Origin: an uncultured Eubacteriales bacterium
GTDB lineage: Bacteria; Bacillota; Clostridia; Oscillospirales; Oscillospiraceae
DNA length: 5,961 nucleotides
NCBI GenBank assembly: GCA_900548795.1
Contig: URLT01000100.1
Span: 1-5,961, forward strand
Direction: 5' to 3'
In this document: piece after piece, positions 1 to 5,961 of the stretch
How the letters are laid out: each line of letters starts with the position of its first letter
Position numbering within the stretch: the stretch's first letter is position 1
Translations under genes and position numbers: made by a program
The notes under the pieces: generated by a model
Databases searched by the model: none
Seen by the model: the letters and a program-made list of their open reading frames with translations, nothing else
Told to the model about the DNA's origin: nothing

Positions 1-765
1 ATTGCTGTCCATGACCTCACGGTCTGCGATGACCGCGGGCTGGTCGCCGTGGACGGTCTGAGCCTGTCCGTCCGCGCGGGCGAGGTGCTCGGCATCGCCG
101 CCATCGAGGGCAACGGCCAGAGCGAGCTTCTGGAGGCCATCACCGGTATGCGCCGCGTCGAGCGCGGCACGGTGGAGGTCTGCGGGCAGAACGTCACCGG
201 AAAAACGGCGGGCGAGATCCGCAAGGTCGGTCTCTCCCACATCCCCGAGGACCGTCTCGCCACCGGCGTGAGCCGGAGCGCGAGCGTGACGGACAATCTT
301 CTCATGGGCAAGCAACGCGATCCAGCCTTCAGCGGCTTCGCGTTTCATCAGCGGCGCAGCTCCATCGAGCGCTACGCGGAGGAGGTCTATGAGAGGTTCG
401 ATATCCGCGGCGCGGGCATCGACACCGCCGTCGGCTCCATGTCCGGCGGCAATATGCAGAAGGTCGTCGTCGCGCGTGAATTTTCGTTTGATTCCCCCGT
501 GCTCATCATCGCCCAGCCCACGCGCGGCGTGGACGTGGGCGCCATCGAATTCATCCACACCCGCATCATCGAAAAGCGCAACGCCGGCTGTGCCATTCTC
601 CTCTGCTCGGCCGACCTCGACGAGGTGTTCCGCCTGTCCGACCGCATCATCACGATGTACGAGGGGCGCATCACCGGCGAGTTCCGCACAAGTGACATCA
701 CCAAGGAGGAGATCGGCTGGTACATGACCGGCCACCGTGAGGGAAAGGAGGCGGCAAAAGCATGA
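1..765 (+). CDS. Nucleoside/sugar-type ABC transporter ATP-binding protein, C-terminal half (5'-truncated by window edge)
   Basis: This is the ATPase subunit of a BMP-family (YufO/NupA-like) nucleoside importer, acting on the cytoplasmic face of the membrane. The frame is open from base 1, so 254 residues are seen. Full-length relatives have about 510 residues with two fused nucleotide-binding domains, and this is domain 2. Numbering from the window edge, the Walker A region is residues 34-41 (AIEGNGQS), with Gln40 replacing the catalytic Lys. The ABC signature SGGNMQK is at 148-154. The Walker B region at 167-178 reads VLIIAQPTRGVD, with Ala-Gln in place of Asp-Glu. The H-loop region near 203-208 (SADLDE) lacks the His. 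These substitutions are the family's usual degenerate second site (the AQPTRGxDVGA pattern is characteristic), not damage. The GTG at 49 lies inside the domain and is not the start. The gene overlaps the next one by ATGA. Nucleoside specificity is inferred from the hydrolase neighbours; related sugar ATPases share the fold. Confidence 0.93.
   Translation: MAVHDLTVCDDRGLVAVDGLSLSVRAGEVLGIAAIEGNGQSELLEAITGMRRVERGTVEVCGQNVTGKTAGEIRKVGLSHIPEDRLATGVSRSASVTDNLLMGKQRDPAFSGFAFHQRRSSIERYAEEVYERFDIRGAGIDTAVGSMSGGNMQKVVVAREFSFDSPVLIIAQPTRGVDVGAIEFIHTRIIEKRNAGCAILLCSADLDEVFRLSDRIITMYEGRITGEFRTSDITKEEIGWYMTGHREGKEAAKA
744..751 (+). promoter_or_regulatory. Shine-Dalgarno for first permease gene
   Basis: AAAGGAGG lies inside the end of the ATPase gene, 10 nt before the ATG at 762. 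It supports that start and points to coupled translation across the ATGA overlap. Confidence 0.75.
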
Positions 766-1862
766 AAAAGCTCGCAGGCGCGGTGAATTACCGCTATCTG
801 CTCTCGCTGCTGCTCTCGATCCTGTTTGCCTTCCTCATCGGCGCGGGCATTCTCGCCGTCTCCGGCTTCCACCCGCTCGAGGCCTACGGCGCGATGCTCT
901 CCGGCGCGTTTGACAGCGCGCGCCACATCGGCGACTTTCTGGAGTACGCGATGGTGCTGTGCGTGTGCGGCCTTGCCTGCGTGATCGGCTCGCGCGTCGG
1001 CATCTTCAACGTCGGCGGCGAGGGGCAGCTCCTGCTCGGCGGCATTCTGGCCTGTCAGGTCGGCGTCTGGATGGACGGCAGTCCGCGCGCGCTCGTGATC
1101 GTCTGCGCAGCGCTGGCGGCCATGGCCGTCGGCGGACTTTATGCCCTCGTTCCGGGCGTTCTGAAGGTCAAGGTCAAGGTCAACGAGGTCATCACGACCA
1201 TCATGCTCAACAGCATCGCGGCCTATCTTTGCAGCTTCCTTGCCAAGGGGCCGTGGAAGAACGCCAACAAAAACATGGTCGCCGCGACCGAATCGCTTGA
1301 CGCGCGCTATTGGTTCGGCGGCCTGATCCGCGGCTCGACGCTCTCGACGGCGATCTTCGCCGCGGCGATCATCGCGTTTCTGGTCTGGTACATCATGCAA
1401 AAGACCGCCCGCGGCTTTGAAATGAAGCTCACCGGGCAGAACCCGCGCTTCGCGCGCTTCGCGGGGCTGAAGACCGACCGCCTCATCATCGCCTGCATGA
1501 CCGTCTCGGGTATGCTCTGCGGCCTTGTCGGCATGTTCCGCGTCTATGGCGCGGAGCACATCTACCGCGATTCCATCAGCCGCGATTACTATTTTGAGGG
1601 GCTGATGGTCGCCATGATCGCGCAGTACCGTCCGCTTCCGGTCATCGGCCTGTCGCTGCTCTTCGCCGTGCTCAAGATCGGTGCCGACGAGATGCAGGCC
1701 ATCGGCGTGCCGACGCAGATCTATCAGATCATTCAGACCGTCGTGATCTTCTTCATGGCGGCCGAGACCGGCATTTCCGCCATGCTCCGCGCGCGGGCAC
1801 AGAAAAAGCGCGCCCACCGCGCCGCCGAGGAGCGGATGAAGGGAGGCGTCGACCGTGCTTGA
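762..1862 (+). CDS. Nucleoside ABC transporter permease (YufP/NupB-like, BPD_transp_2 family)
   Basis: This 366-residue polytopic inner-membrane protein is one of two permeases that form the transport channel. Hydrophobic segments lie roughly at residues 13-34, 60-80, 86-104, 109-131, 144-160, 193-213, 239-258, 278-307 and 320-340. Family motifs are FNVGGEGQ (82-89), the substrate-channel signature shared with branched-chain amino acid and sugar permeases, and VNEVITTIMLN (140-150). A cytoplasmic loop around 215-240 (GFEMKLTGQNPRFARFAG) probably contacts the ATPase. A Lys/Arg-rich tail (from about 343) fits a cytoplasmic C-terminus. The length is normal for YufP-type proteins. The ATG start is supported by a good Shine-Dalgarno and a 4-nt overlap with the ATPase gene; the end overlaps the next permease by 8 nt. 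Assignment to nucleosides rather than ribose or another solute comes from the resemblance to YufP and from the context. Confidence 0.92.
   Translation: MKKLAGAVNYRYLLSLLLSILFAFLIGAGILAVSGFHPLEAYGAMLSGAFDSARHIGDFLEYAMVLCVCGLACVIGSRVGIFNVGGEGQLLLGGILACQVGVWMDGSPRALVIVCAALAAMAVGGLYALVPGVLKVKVKVNEVITTIMLNSIAAYLCSFLAKGPWKNANKNMVAATESLDARYWFGGLIRGSTLSTAIFAAAIIAFLVWYIMQKTARGFEMKLTGQNPRFARFAGLKTDRLIIACMTVSGMLCGLVGMFRVYGAEHIYRDSISRDYYFEGLMVAMIAQYRPLPVIGLSLLFAVLKIGADEMQAIGVPTQIYQIIQTVVIFFMAAETGISAMLRARAQKKRAHRAAEERMKGGVDRA
1839..1846 (+). promoter_or_regulatory. Shine-Dalgarno deciding the GTG start of the second permease
   Basis: AAGGGAGG ends 8 nt before GTG 1855, inside the last codons of the preceding gene. 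It selects this non-ATG start; the first in-frame ATG is 32 codons downstream and would remove the first hydrophobic segment. Confidence 0.75.
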
Positions 1863-2775
1863 GCTGCTGAAAACCATTTTCGCCCCGGCGACCTTCAACC
1901 AGACCCTGCGCTCGGCCACGCCCGTGGCGCTGGCCGCGATCGGCGGCTCAATGACCGAGCACGCCGGGATCATGAACATCGGCATGGACGGCATGATCCT
2001 GATGGGCGCGTTCTTCGGCGTCTACGGCAGCTACCTCTGCGCCAACGGCTGGCTCGGCCTGCTCTTGGCCATTCTCGTCGGCGTGCTGGTGGGGCTGCTG
2101 TTCGCGCTGTTCGTGGTCAAGCTTCGCGCCGACGAGTTCATCATCGGCTGCGCGCTCAACACCTTCGCCGCCGGCCTGACGGGCTTCCTGTCCCGCGCGG
2201 TGTTCGGCAGCAGCGGTGCGAAAAATCTGCCCGCCCTGCCCAAGGTCGACCTGCCGCTGATCCGCGACATTCCCTTTGTCGGCGAGGTGTTCAAGGGGCT
2301 TCCGCTGTTCTTTTATATTACCATTCTGCTGGTCGTGCTGCTCTGGATCTTCGTCTATCGCACGCCCTACGGCTTCTGGCTGCGTGCCGCCGGCGAAAAG
2401 CCCGAGACGCTGCGCACCGCCGGCATCAGCCCGGAAAAAATGAAGTGGCTGGCCAGCCTGCTCTGCGGCATCTTCTGCGGCATCGCGGGCGCGTACCTCT
2501 CGCTGTGCAATTTGCAGGGCACGTTCGCCGAGAACATGAGCAACTCGCGCGGCTACGTCGCCTTTGCGTGCGTGATCTTCGGCGCGGCCAACCCCGCCAA
2601 GGCCTATGTCGCGGCGCTGATGTTCGGCTTCTTCGACGCCATCGGCCTGCGGCTTCAGGATCGGATCAGCTCCGACCTGACGGCCATGATCCCCTATGCC
2701 ATTACGGTGCTGATGATGATCTACGTCGTCGTGCGCACTGAGAAAAAGAAGCGGCACGCCGTGCGCCGCGCCTGA
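1855..2775 (+). CDS. Nucleoside ABC transporter permease (YufQ/NupC-like, BPD_transp_2 family)
   Basis: This 306-residue polytopic membrane protein is the second permease of the importer and is expected to pair with the preceding one. Visible motifs are EHAGIMNIGMDGM (35-47), the counterpart of the first permease's FNVGGEGQ, followed by a hydrophobic stretch (48-60). Further hydrophobic segments lie near 66-90, 95-115, 150-168, 198-218, 233-262 and 277-294. A cytoplasmic loop at 170-195 (PYGFWLRAAGEKPETLRTAG) is typical of the family and probably docks on the ATPase. The C-terminus is strongly basic (EKKKRHAVRR), in line with a cytoplasmic tail. The GTG start is chosen from its Shine-Dalgarno and the 8-nt overlap with the upstream gene. 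The length matches YufQ-type proteins. The stop is followed after 11 nt by a nucleoside hydrolase gene, which strongly favours nucleosides as cargo. Confidence 0.92.
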   Translation: MLELLKTIFAPATFNQTLRSATPVALAAIGGSMTEHAGIMNIGMDGMILMGAFFGVYGSYLCANGWLGLLLAILVGVLVGLLFALFVVKLRADEFIIGCALNTFAAGLTGFLSRAVFGSSGAKNLPALPKVDLPLIRDIPFVGEVFKGLPLFFYITILLVVLLWIFVYRTPYGFWLRAAGEKPETLRTAGISPEKMKWLASLLCGIFCGIAGAYLSLCNLQGTFAENMSNSRGYVAFACVIFGAANPAKAYVAALMFGFFDAIGLRLQDRISSDLTAMIPYAITVLMMIYVVVRTEKKKRHAVRRA

Positions 2776-2781
2776 AAGGAG
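2775..2781 (+). promoter_or_regulatory. Shine-Dalgarno for first nucleoside hydrolase
   Basis: AAAGGAG overlaps the last base of the permease stop codon and ends 5 nt before ATG 2787. It ties the hydrolase tightly to the transporter operon; there is no room for a separate promoter in the 11-nt gap. Confidence 0.75.
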
Positions 2782-2786
2782 CCCCT

Positions 2787-3728
2787 ATGACAGAAAAAAT
2801 TCCCGTGATCCTCGACGGCGACCCCGGCCATGACGACGCGATTGCGTGGATGCTCGCCAAGTCCAGCCCGCTGCTGGACATCCGCGCGGTCACGTCCGTC
2901 TGCGGCAACCAGACGATCGAGAAAACGACCTATAACGCGCAGCGCATCTGCGCCCTGCTGGGCATTGACGCGCCCGTTGCGATGGGGCGCCCCGGCCCGC
3001 TGATGACGCCGCCGATGAACGCCCCGAGCGTCCACGGACAGAGCGGGCTGGACGGCCCCGTCCTGCCCGAGCCGGATCGCCCGCTCTCGCCGCTCCCGGC
3101 GGTCGAGCTGATGGCCGAGGTGCTGCGCGCGAGCGAGCGGCCGGTCACGATCGTCTCCACCGGGCCGCAGACCAACGTCGCGGCGCTGCTGCTGGCGCAC
3201 CCGGAGCTGAAAAGTAAAATCGGCCGCATCAGCCTGATGGGCGGCGGCATCGCCCACGGCAACTGGACGCCCGCCGCAGAGTTCAACATCCTCGTCGATC
3301 CCGAGGCCGCCAAGCTTGTCTTCACGAGCGGCGTGCCGGTGACGATGAGCGGCCTCGACGTGACGGAAAAGGCGCTGATCTACCCGGCGGATTTCGAGCG
3401 CATCCGCGCCGTCGGCGGCGAGGTCGCGCGCGTGGTGGCCGATTGGCTGGAATTTTTCTACGGCTTCCACCGCACGCTCGGCTATCCGGGCGCGCCGGTG
3501 CATGACGCCGTCGCCGTGGTCAGCCTGATCCGCCCAGACCTGCTCGAGCAGCGCGCGCTGTGCGTTGAGATCGAGACGGACGGCGAATTCTGCCGAGGCG
3601 CGACGATCGGGCACGACCGCGCGCCCGCAAACGCGACCGTGAACGTCGGTATTGACCGTGACGGCTTTGCCGACCTGCTCGTGCAGGCGGTCGCCGCCTA
3701 TCCCGGCGCAAAGGAGGTGCTCTCATGA
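2787..3728 (+). CDS. Inosine/uridine-preferring nucleoside hydrolase family protein (RihA/RihB-like)
   Basis: This 313-residue cytoplasmic enzyme is expected to cleave the N-glycosidic bond of ribonucleosides, giving free base and ribose. The Ca2+/ribose-binding motif is DGDPGHDD (residues 10-17); the Gly at 11 is less usual than the Cys or Thr common in the family. GN is at 40-41. His83 in VHGQSGLDG matches the active-site His of pyrimidine-preferring hydrolases such as E. coli RihB. TGPQTN is at 125-130, where Thr125 matches the Ca2+ ligand. The MGGG turn is at 151-154. Glu165 and Asn167 of AEFNILVDPEAA bind ribose in the family. His239-Asp240 (PVHDA) supplies the catalytic His and a Ca2+ ligand. 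Length and motif order are complete. The overall pattern resembles RihB, so pyrimidine nucleosides are the likeliest substrates, but specificity cannot be fixed from sequence alone. The gene is the fourth of the operon and overlaps the next hydrolase by ATGA. Confidence 0.93.
   Translation: MTEKIPVILDGDPGHDDAIAWMLAKSSPLLDIRAVTSVCGNQTIEKTTYNAQRICALLGIDAPVAMGRPGPLMTPPMNAPSVHGQSGLDGPVLPEPDRPLSPLPAVELMAEVLRASERPVTIVSTGPQTNVAALLLAHPELKSKIGRISLMGGGIAHGNWTPAAEFNILVDPEAAKLVFTSGVPVTMSGLDVTEKALIYPADFERIRAVGGEVARVVADWLEFFYGFHRTLGYPGAPVHDAVAVVSLIRPDLLEQRALCVEIETDGEFCRGATIGHDRAPANATVNVGIDRDGFADLLVQAVAAYPGAKEVLS
3710..3719 (+). promoter_or_regulatory. Shine-Dalgarno for second nucleoside hydrolase
   Basis: AAAGGAGGTG, a near-perfect anti-16S match, ends 5 nt before ATG 3725. 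It lies within the last codons of the first hydrolase and supports strong, coupled translation of the second. Confidence 0.8.
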
Positions 3729-4648
3729 AACGGATCCCGATTTGGATCGACACCGACCCCGGCGTCGACGATGCCGCCGCGATCCTTGTCGCGCACCGCA
3801 GCGCGGCGCTGCGCATCGTCGGCATCAGCACGCTAGCGGGCAATGTCCCGCTGGACGTCACCACGCATAACGCGCTGGCGCTGTGCGCCTTCCTCGGCGC
3901 GGACTACCCGGTCTATCGCGGCGCGGCGCAGCCGTGGCTGCGTCCCTATCTCTGCGGCGCGGATTTCCACGGCGCGGACGGCATGGGCGGCTACCGGCTG
4001 CCGGAGCCGACGCGTGAGGCGGAAAAGGTGCCGATGTGGGACGCGCTTCGCGCCGCCGCCGAGGCTTCCGGGGAGCCGCTGACCGTCGTCACGCTCGGCC
4101 CGCTGACGAACCTTGCCACGGCGTTTGCGAAATACCCCGACCTTCCGCAAAAGCTCGACCGCGTCGTGATGATGGGCGGCGCGGCCGTCGGCGGCAACCG
4201 CACGCCCTGCGCCGAATATAACATCTTTGCCGACCCGGACGCCGCTCTGGCGGTCTTCCGCAGCGGGGCGCGGCTCGTCATGTGCGGCCTCGACGTGACG
4301 AACGACGCATGGCTCACCGGCGACGAGCTGGAGGCCATCGGCCGGCAGGGGAGACTCGGCAGTCTGCTCTGCGAGAGCAGCCGCAGCATTCTGAAAAAGA
4401 ATCTCGAGACCGGGCATCCCGGCTGGTGCATCCACGACGCCGTGCCGGTGTGGTACCTGCTGCACCCGGAGTGGTTTTCCGAGCGCGAGGCGGGCGTCTA
4501 TGTCGAGACGCGCAGCGAGCTGACGCGCGGCAAGACCGTCACCGACCTTTTCAGCGACAAAAAATTCCCCGAAAAAAACGCGACGGTCGTTCTTTCCGTC
4601 GACCGGGCGCGCTTTGCCGCCGCCATGCGCGAGTGCTTTGCAGGCTGA
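3725..4648 (+). CDS. Second inosine/uridine-preferring nucleoside hydrolase family protein
   Basis: This 307-residue protein is homologous to, but clearly diverged from, the preceding gene's product. DTDPGVDD (residues 9-16) is the canonical Ca2+/ribose motif. Others are GN at 39-40, His82 in DFHGADGMGG, TLGPLTN at 123-129, MMGGAAVGGN at 149-158, Glu164 and Asn166 in AEYNIFADPDAA, and His237-Asp238 in the catalytic IHDA motif. All recognised active-site positions are kept, so it should be an active cytoplasmic N-ribosyl hydrolase. The residues after each motif differ from the first enzyme (GADGMGG against GQSGLDG, and a Trp-Cys before the catalytic HD), which suggests a different base preference. 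It is the last recognisable gene of the operon, overlapping the first hydrolase by 4 nt. The C-terminus (RFAAAMRECFAG) sits where the family normally ends, so the junction downstream did not truncate it. The substrate is unassigned. Confidence 0.93.
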   Translation: MKRIPIWIDTDPGVDDAAAILVAHRSAALRIVGISTLAGNVPLDVTTHNALALCAFLGADYPVYRGAAQPWLRPYLCGADFHGADGMGGYRLPEPTREAEKVPMWDALRAAAEASGEPLTVVTLGPLTNLATAFAKYPDLPQKLDRVVMMGGAAVGGNRTPCAEYNIFADPDAALAVFRSGARLVMCGLDVTNDAWLTGDELEAIGRQGRLGSLLCESSRSILKKNLETGHPGWCIHDAVPVWYLLHPEWFSEREAGVYVETRSELTRGKTVTDLFSDKKFPEKNATVVLSVDRARFAAAMRECFAG

Positions 4649-4752
4649 GACGCTCAAAAGCCCTGCGCGGACGGAACGGACGCTTCGCCATGCGGCATAG
4701 CAAATGAGCGCGCCGAAGATACATCCGCGAAAATCTGACGTGGAATGACATC
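4649..4752 (+). other. Short non-coding junction after the operon, with no recognisable signals
   Basis: About 100 bases lie between the hydrolase stop and the earliest usable start of the next frame. I found no GC-rich hairpin followed by a T-run, no -35/-10 pair, no tRNA-like fold and no Shine-Dalgarno. Stops close all three forward frames: frame 3 at 4698-4700, frame 1 at 4705-4707 and frame 2 at 4736-4738. Missing terminator, promoter and ribosome site between an operon end and a different gene is unexpected. The boundary between the two unrelated sequences probably lies here. Confidence 0.5.
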
Positions 4753-5961
4753 GTGACGACCCCGGCCGTTCCCGCAAGCGACGATGTCAACCGCTGGGCG
4801 CTCGGCTGGACGGCCAACGGCAGGCAGTACCTGCCCGAGGGCGAGATCCGCGTCTCGGAGCTGTTTGCCGGGATGCCGCGCGGCACGACCGAGCTGGAGC
4901 TGGAGCCGGTCTATCTGGATCTGACCGAGCAGCATATCCTCATCTGGACGGACAGCCTGACCAATGAGATCTACCGCGTCGACACCGTTGCCGACGGCGA
5001 GCTCGTCCCGACGCCTCCGTCCATCGAGAAATACGGTTATACCTTCGCGTCATGGGACGGCATCAATGATCTGAACGATCGGATCACCGAAAATCGCGTC
5101 ATCCGCGCGCGGTGGAACGCAAAGACGATCGGCGTGCAATTCAGCGCGTTCTATCAGGTCACGAGGATCTATTACGTCCTTGCAAACGGCGACGTTCTGG
5201 ATTTCGACGCCGCAGCTTATAAAAACGCCGACGTCATGACCGACGCGCACGACACCGCGCACGCCATCACCTTCCATATGCCGGCCTCCGACGTCACGGT
5301 CTACGCAGAGTATGCGCCGATCCTCTATACGATCAGCGACGTCTGCGCAGAGGCAAGCGTCGAGTACACCACGCCGCACACCGTCGGCGAGAAGGTCGTC
5401 TTCACCACCAAGGCCAACTACGGCTACATCATCACCGAGGTCTATGTCCTCGACGAGAACCGCGAGCGCGTCAACCTGCACACCGACACGGTCAACGCCC
5501 TCTACGGCGGCAGATACTACTTCGATATGCCGGCCTCCCCGGTCACCATCTACGTCGAGACGATGAAGGACGAATTCAACGTCGTCTATCTCGCAAACGG
5601 CAAGCTGGTCGACTATGAGGACGTCGACTACCTTGCAACGGCCAACGTTGCGGCGCGTGTCCCGATGGTCTCCGACGCCCCCGTCGGCTACCACTTCGTC
5701 GGCTGGACGTCCGCCGATGTTCAGACGCCGGTCACCGCTGCCGCCCCGAGCGTCAGCAATGCCGACTTCGTGATTGTGAAGGAGCGCACCTACATCGTCG
5801 CGGCCTATGCCAAGGACGAGATCGACGTGCACTTCCTCGCAACGGCCAACGGCACCGTGACCGAGAAATTCACCGGCGCGGACAACGCCGCTGAGTACCG
5901 TCTCGACACCACCGTCTTCGGCGACGTCGTGCAGTTCACGGCCGTGCCCGACACCGGCTAT
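4753..5961 (+). CDS. InlB-B-like repeat surface protein, partial (start doubtful, 3' end beyond window)
   Basis: The frame is open from 4708 to the window end with no stop. GTG 4753 is the earliest accepted start codon, but it has only a weak GGA upstream, and the next candidate, ATG 4873, is no better. The 403 residues seen are acidic and beta-rich, with no signal peptide, no membrane segment and no enzyme motif. They consist of diverged repeats: GWTANG-type (4804-4821), GYTFASW (5035-5055) and GYHFVGW (5686-5706), the hallmark of Listeria-Bacteroides/InlB B-repeats. MPAS-x-VT(V/I)Y strands (5278-5304 and 5527-5553) resemble bacterial repeat domains of large surface proteins. Such proteins are normally secreted and wall-anchored, with a signal peptide and many repeats. 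Here the protein begins inside a repeat, so its true N-terminus is missing. It may be a pseudogene remnant, a rearranged gene, or the interior of a gene brought here by misassembly. Its role (adhesion or a structural spacer) is inferred from the family only. Confidence 0.6.
   Translation, partial: MTTPAVPASDDVNRWALGWTANGRQYLPEGEIRVSELFAGMPRGTTELELEPVYLDLTEQHILIWTDSLTNEIYRVDTVADGELVPTPPSIEKYGYTFASWDGINDLNDRITENRVIRARWNAKTIGVQFSAFYQVTRIYYVLANGDVLDFDAAAYKNADVMTDAHDTAHAITFHMPASDVTVYAEYAPILYTISDVCAEASVEYTTPHTVGEKVVFTTKANYGYIITEVYVLDENRERVNLHTDTVNALYGGRYYFDMPASPVTIYVETMKDEFNVVYLANGKLVDYEDVDYLATANVAARVPMVSDAPVGYHFVGWTSADVQTPVTAAAPSVSNADFVIVKERTYIVAAYAKDEIDVHFLATANGTVTEKFTGADNAAEYRLDTTVFGDVVQFTAVPDTGY
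5272..5817 (+). repeat. Diverged protein-level repeats with ~82-83-residue spacing in the surface protein
   Basis: Two complete units can be delimited: 5323-5571 (83 codons) and 5572-5817 (82 codons). The FxMPAS strand at 5272-5310 recurs at 5521-5559, 249 bp later, with 31 of 39 bases identical by eye. The LANG/LATAN strand occurs at 5590 and again at 5836, 246 bp later, with an earlier YxLANG at 5170-5190. The units mix two kinds of repeat (GYxFxGW type and MPAS type). Outside the short conserved strands the DNA is strongly diverged, so this is an old duplication rather than a fresh tandem array. Confidence 0.6.

Noticed and set aside
49..51. GTG as the start of the ATPase gene
   Set aside because: The frame is open to base 1, and the residues before it (IAVHDLTVCDDRGLVAV) continue the first strands of the nucleotide-binding domain.
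1164..1181. Three tandem copies of AAGGTC
   Set aside because: They encode KVKVKV just before the conserved VNEVITTIMLN motif. From memory of the family, the segment has the usual length, so this looks like local codon repetition rather than an expansion.
387..1994. Long open frame of 535 codons on the minus strand
   Set aside because: It is antisense to the well-supported ATPase and permease genes. Its product is rich in Arg, His, Asp and Ala with no recognisable domain, as expected from the complement of GC-rich coding DNA.
4282..4707. 141-codon plus-strand frame overlapping the second hydrolase and ending at 4707
   Set aside because: It is an Arg-rich out-of-frame reading of the hydrolase gene with no domain; its end in the junction is coincidental.
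4649..4740. Rho-independent terminator after the second hydrolase
   Set aside because: Short GC-rich stretches are present, but I found no stable inverted repeat followed by a T-run on the plus strand.
4704..4748. Fourteen-codon frame beginning ATG 4704 (MSAPKIHPRKSDVE) as a small gene or leader peptide
   Set aside because: It has no Shine-Dalgarno, no promoter and no feature that distinguishes it from a chance frame.
2721..4777. Minus-strand open frames at 2721-3614 and 3833-4777
   Set aside because: They mirror the two nucleoside hydrolase genes, whose catalytic motifs are intact on the plus strand; the antisense products have shadow-like composition.
5050..5832. 260-codon minus-strand open frame opposite the repeat protein
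   Set aside because: The product is a low-complexity Asp/Val/Gly/Arg-rich sequence without a domain, whereas the plus-strand frame shows periodic GYxFxGW and MPAS motifs. Its codon phase is complementary to the real frame.

Overview
The window looks like part of a high-GC Firmicutes chromosome, probably an uncultured gut-type Clostridia/Oscillospiraceae member. The basis is GC-rich third codon positions, strong AAAGGAGG-type Shine-Dalgarno sequences before each internal gene, and protein families typical of that group. This taxonomic call is inference; no marker gene is present. All supported genes are on the + strand, and no RNA gene, IS element, CRISPR array or convincing terminator was seen.

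Positions 1-2775 hold three genes of a nucleoside-type ABC importer (BMP/NupABC, YufO-YufP-YufQ-like). They are the 3' half of a tandem-NBD ATPase gene (1-765, cut by the window edge) and two BPD_transp_2-type permeases (762-1862 and 1855-2775). The genes overlap by 4 and 8 nt, so they are clearly one operon. The solute-binding BMP lipoprotein gene usual for this family is not in view and may lie upstream.

Positions 2787-4648 hold two consecutive but divergent inosine/uridine-preferring nucleoside hydrolases. The first starts 11 nt after the last permease gene, and the second overlaps the first by ATGA. Both keep the Ca2+/ribose motif DxDPGxDD, the AE(F/Y)N motif and the catalytic HD motif. 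The five genes form a coherent salvage unit: the importer brings nucleosides in, and the hydrolases split them in the cytoplasm into base plus ribose.

After position 4648 the character changes. About 100 bases follow without a recognisable gene, terminator, promoter or ribosome binding site. Then a single frame, open from 4708 to the window end, encodes an acidic, beta-rich protein made of InlB-B-like (GYxFxGW) and MPASxVT(V/I)Y-type repeats, as in large Firmicutes surface proteins. It has no convincing start codon, no signal peptide, and appears to begin in the middle of a repeat. It therefore looks like the interior of a surface protein joined to the end of the salvage operon, by rearrangement, by pseudogenisation or by an assembly error. 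That junction is the main oddity. I found no convincing evidence of a new defence or mobile system.
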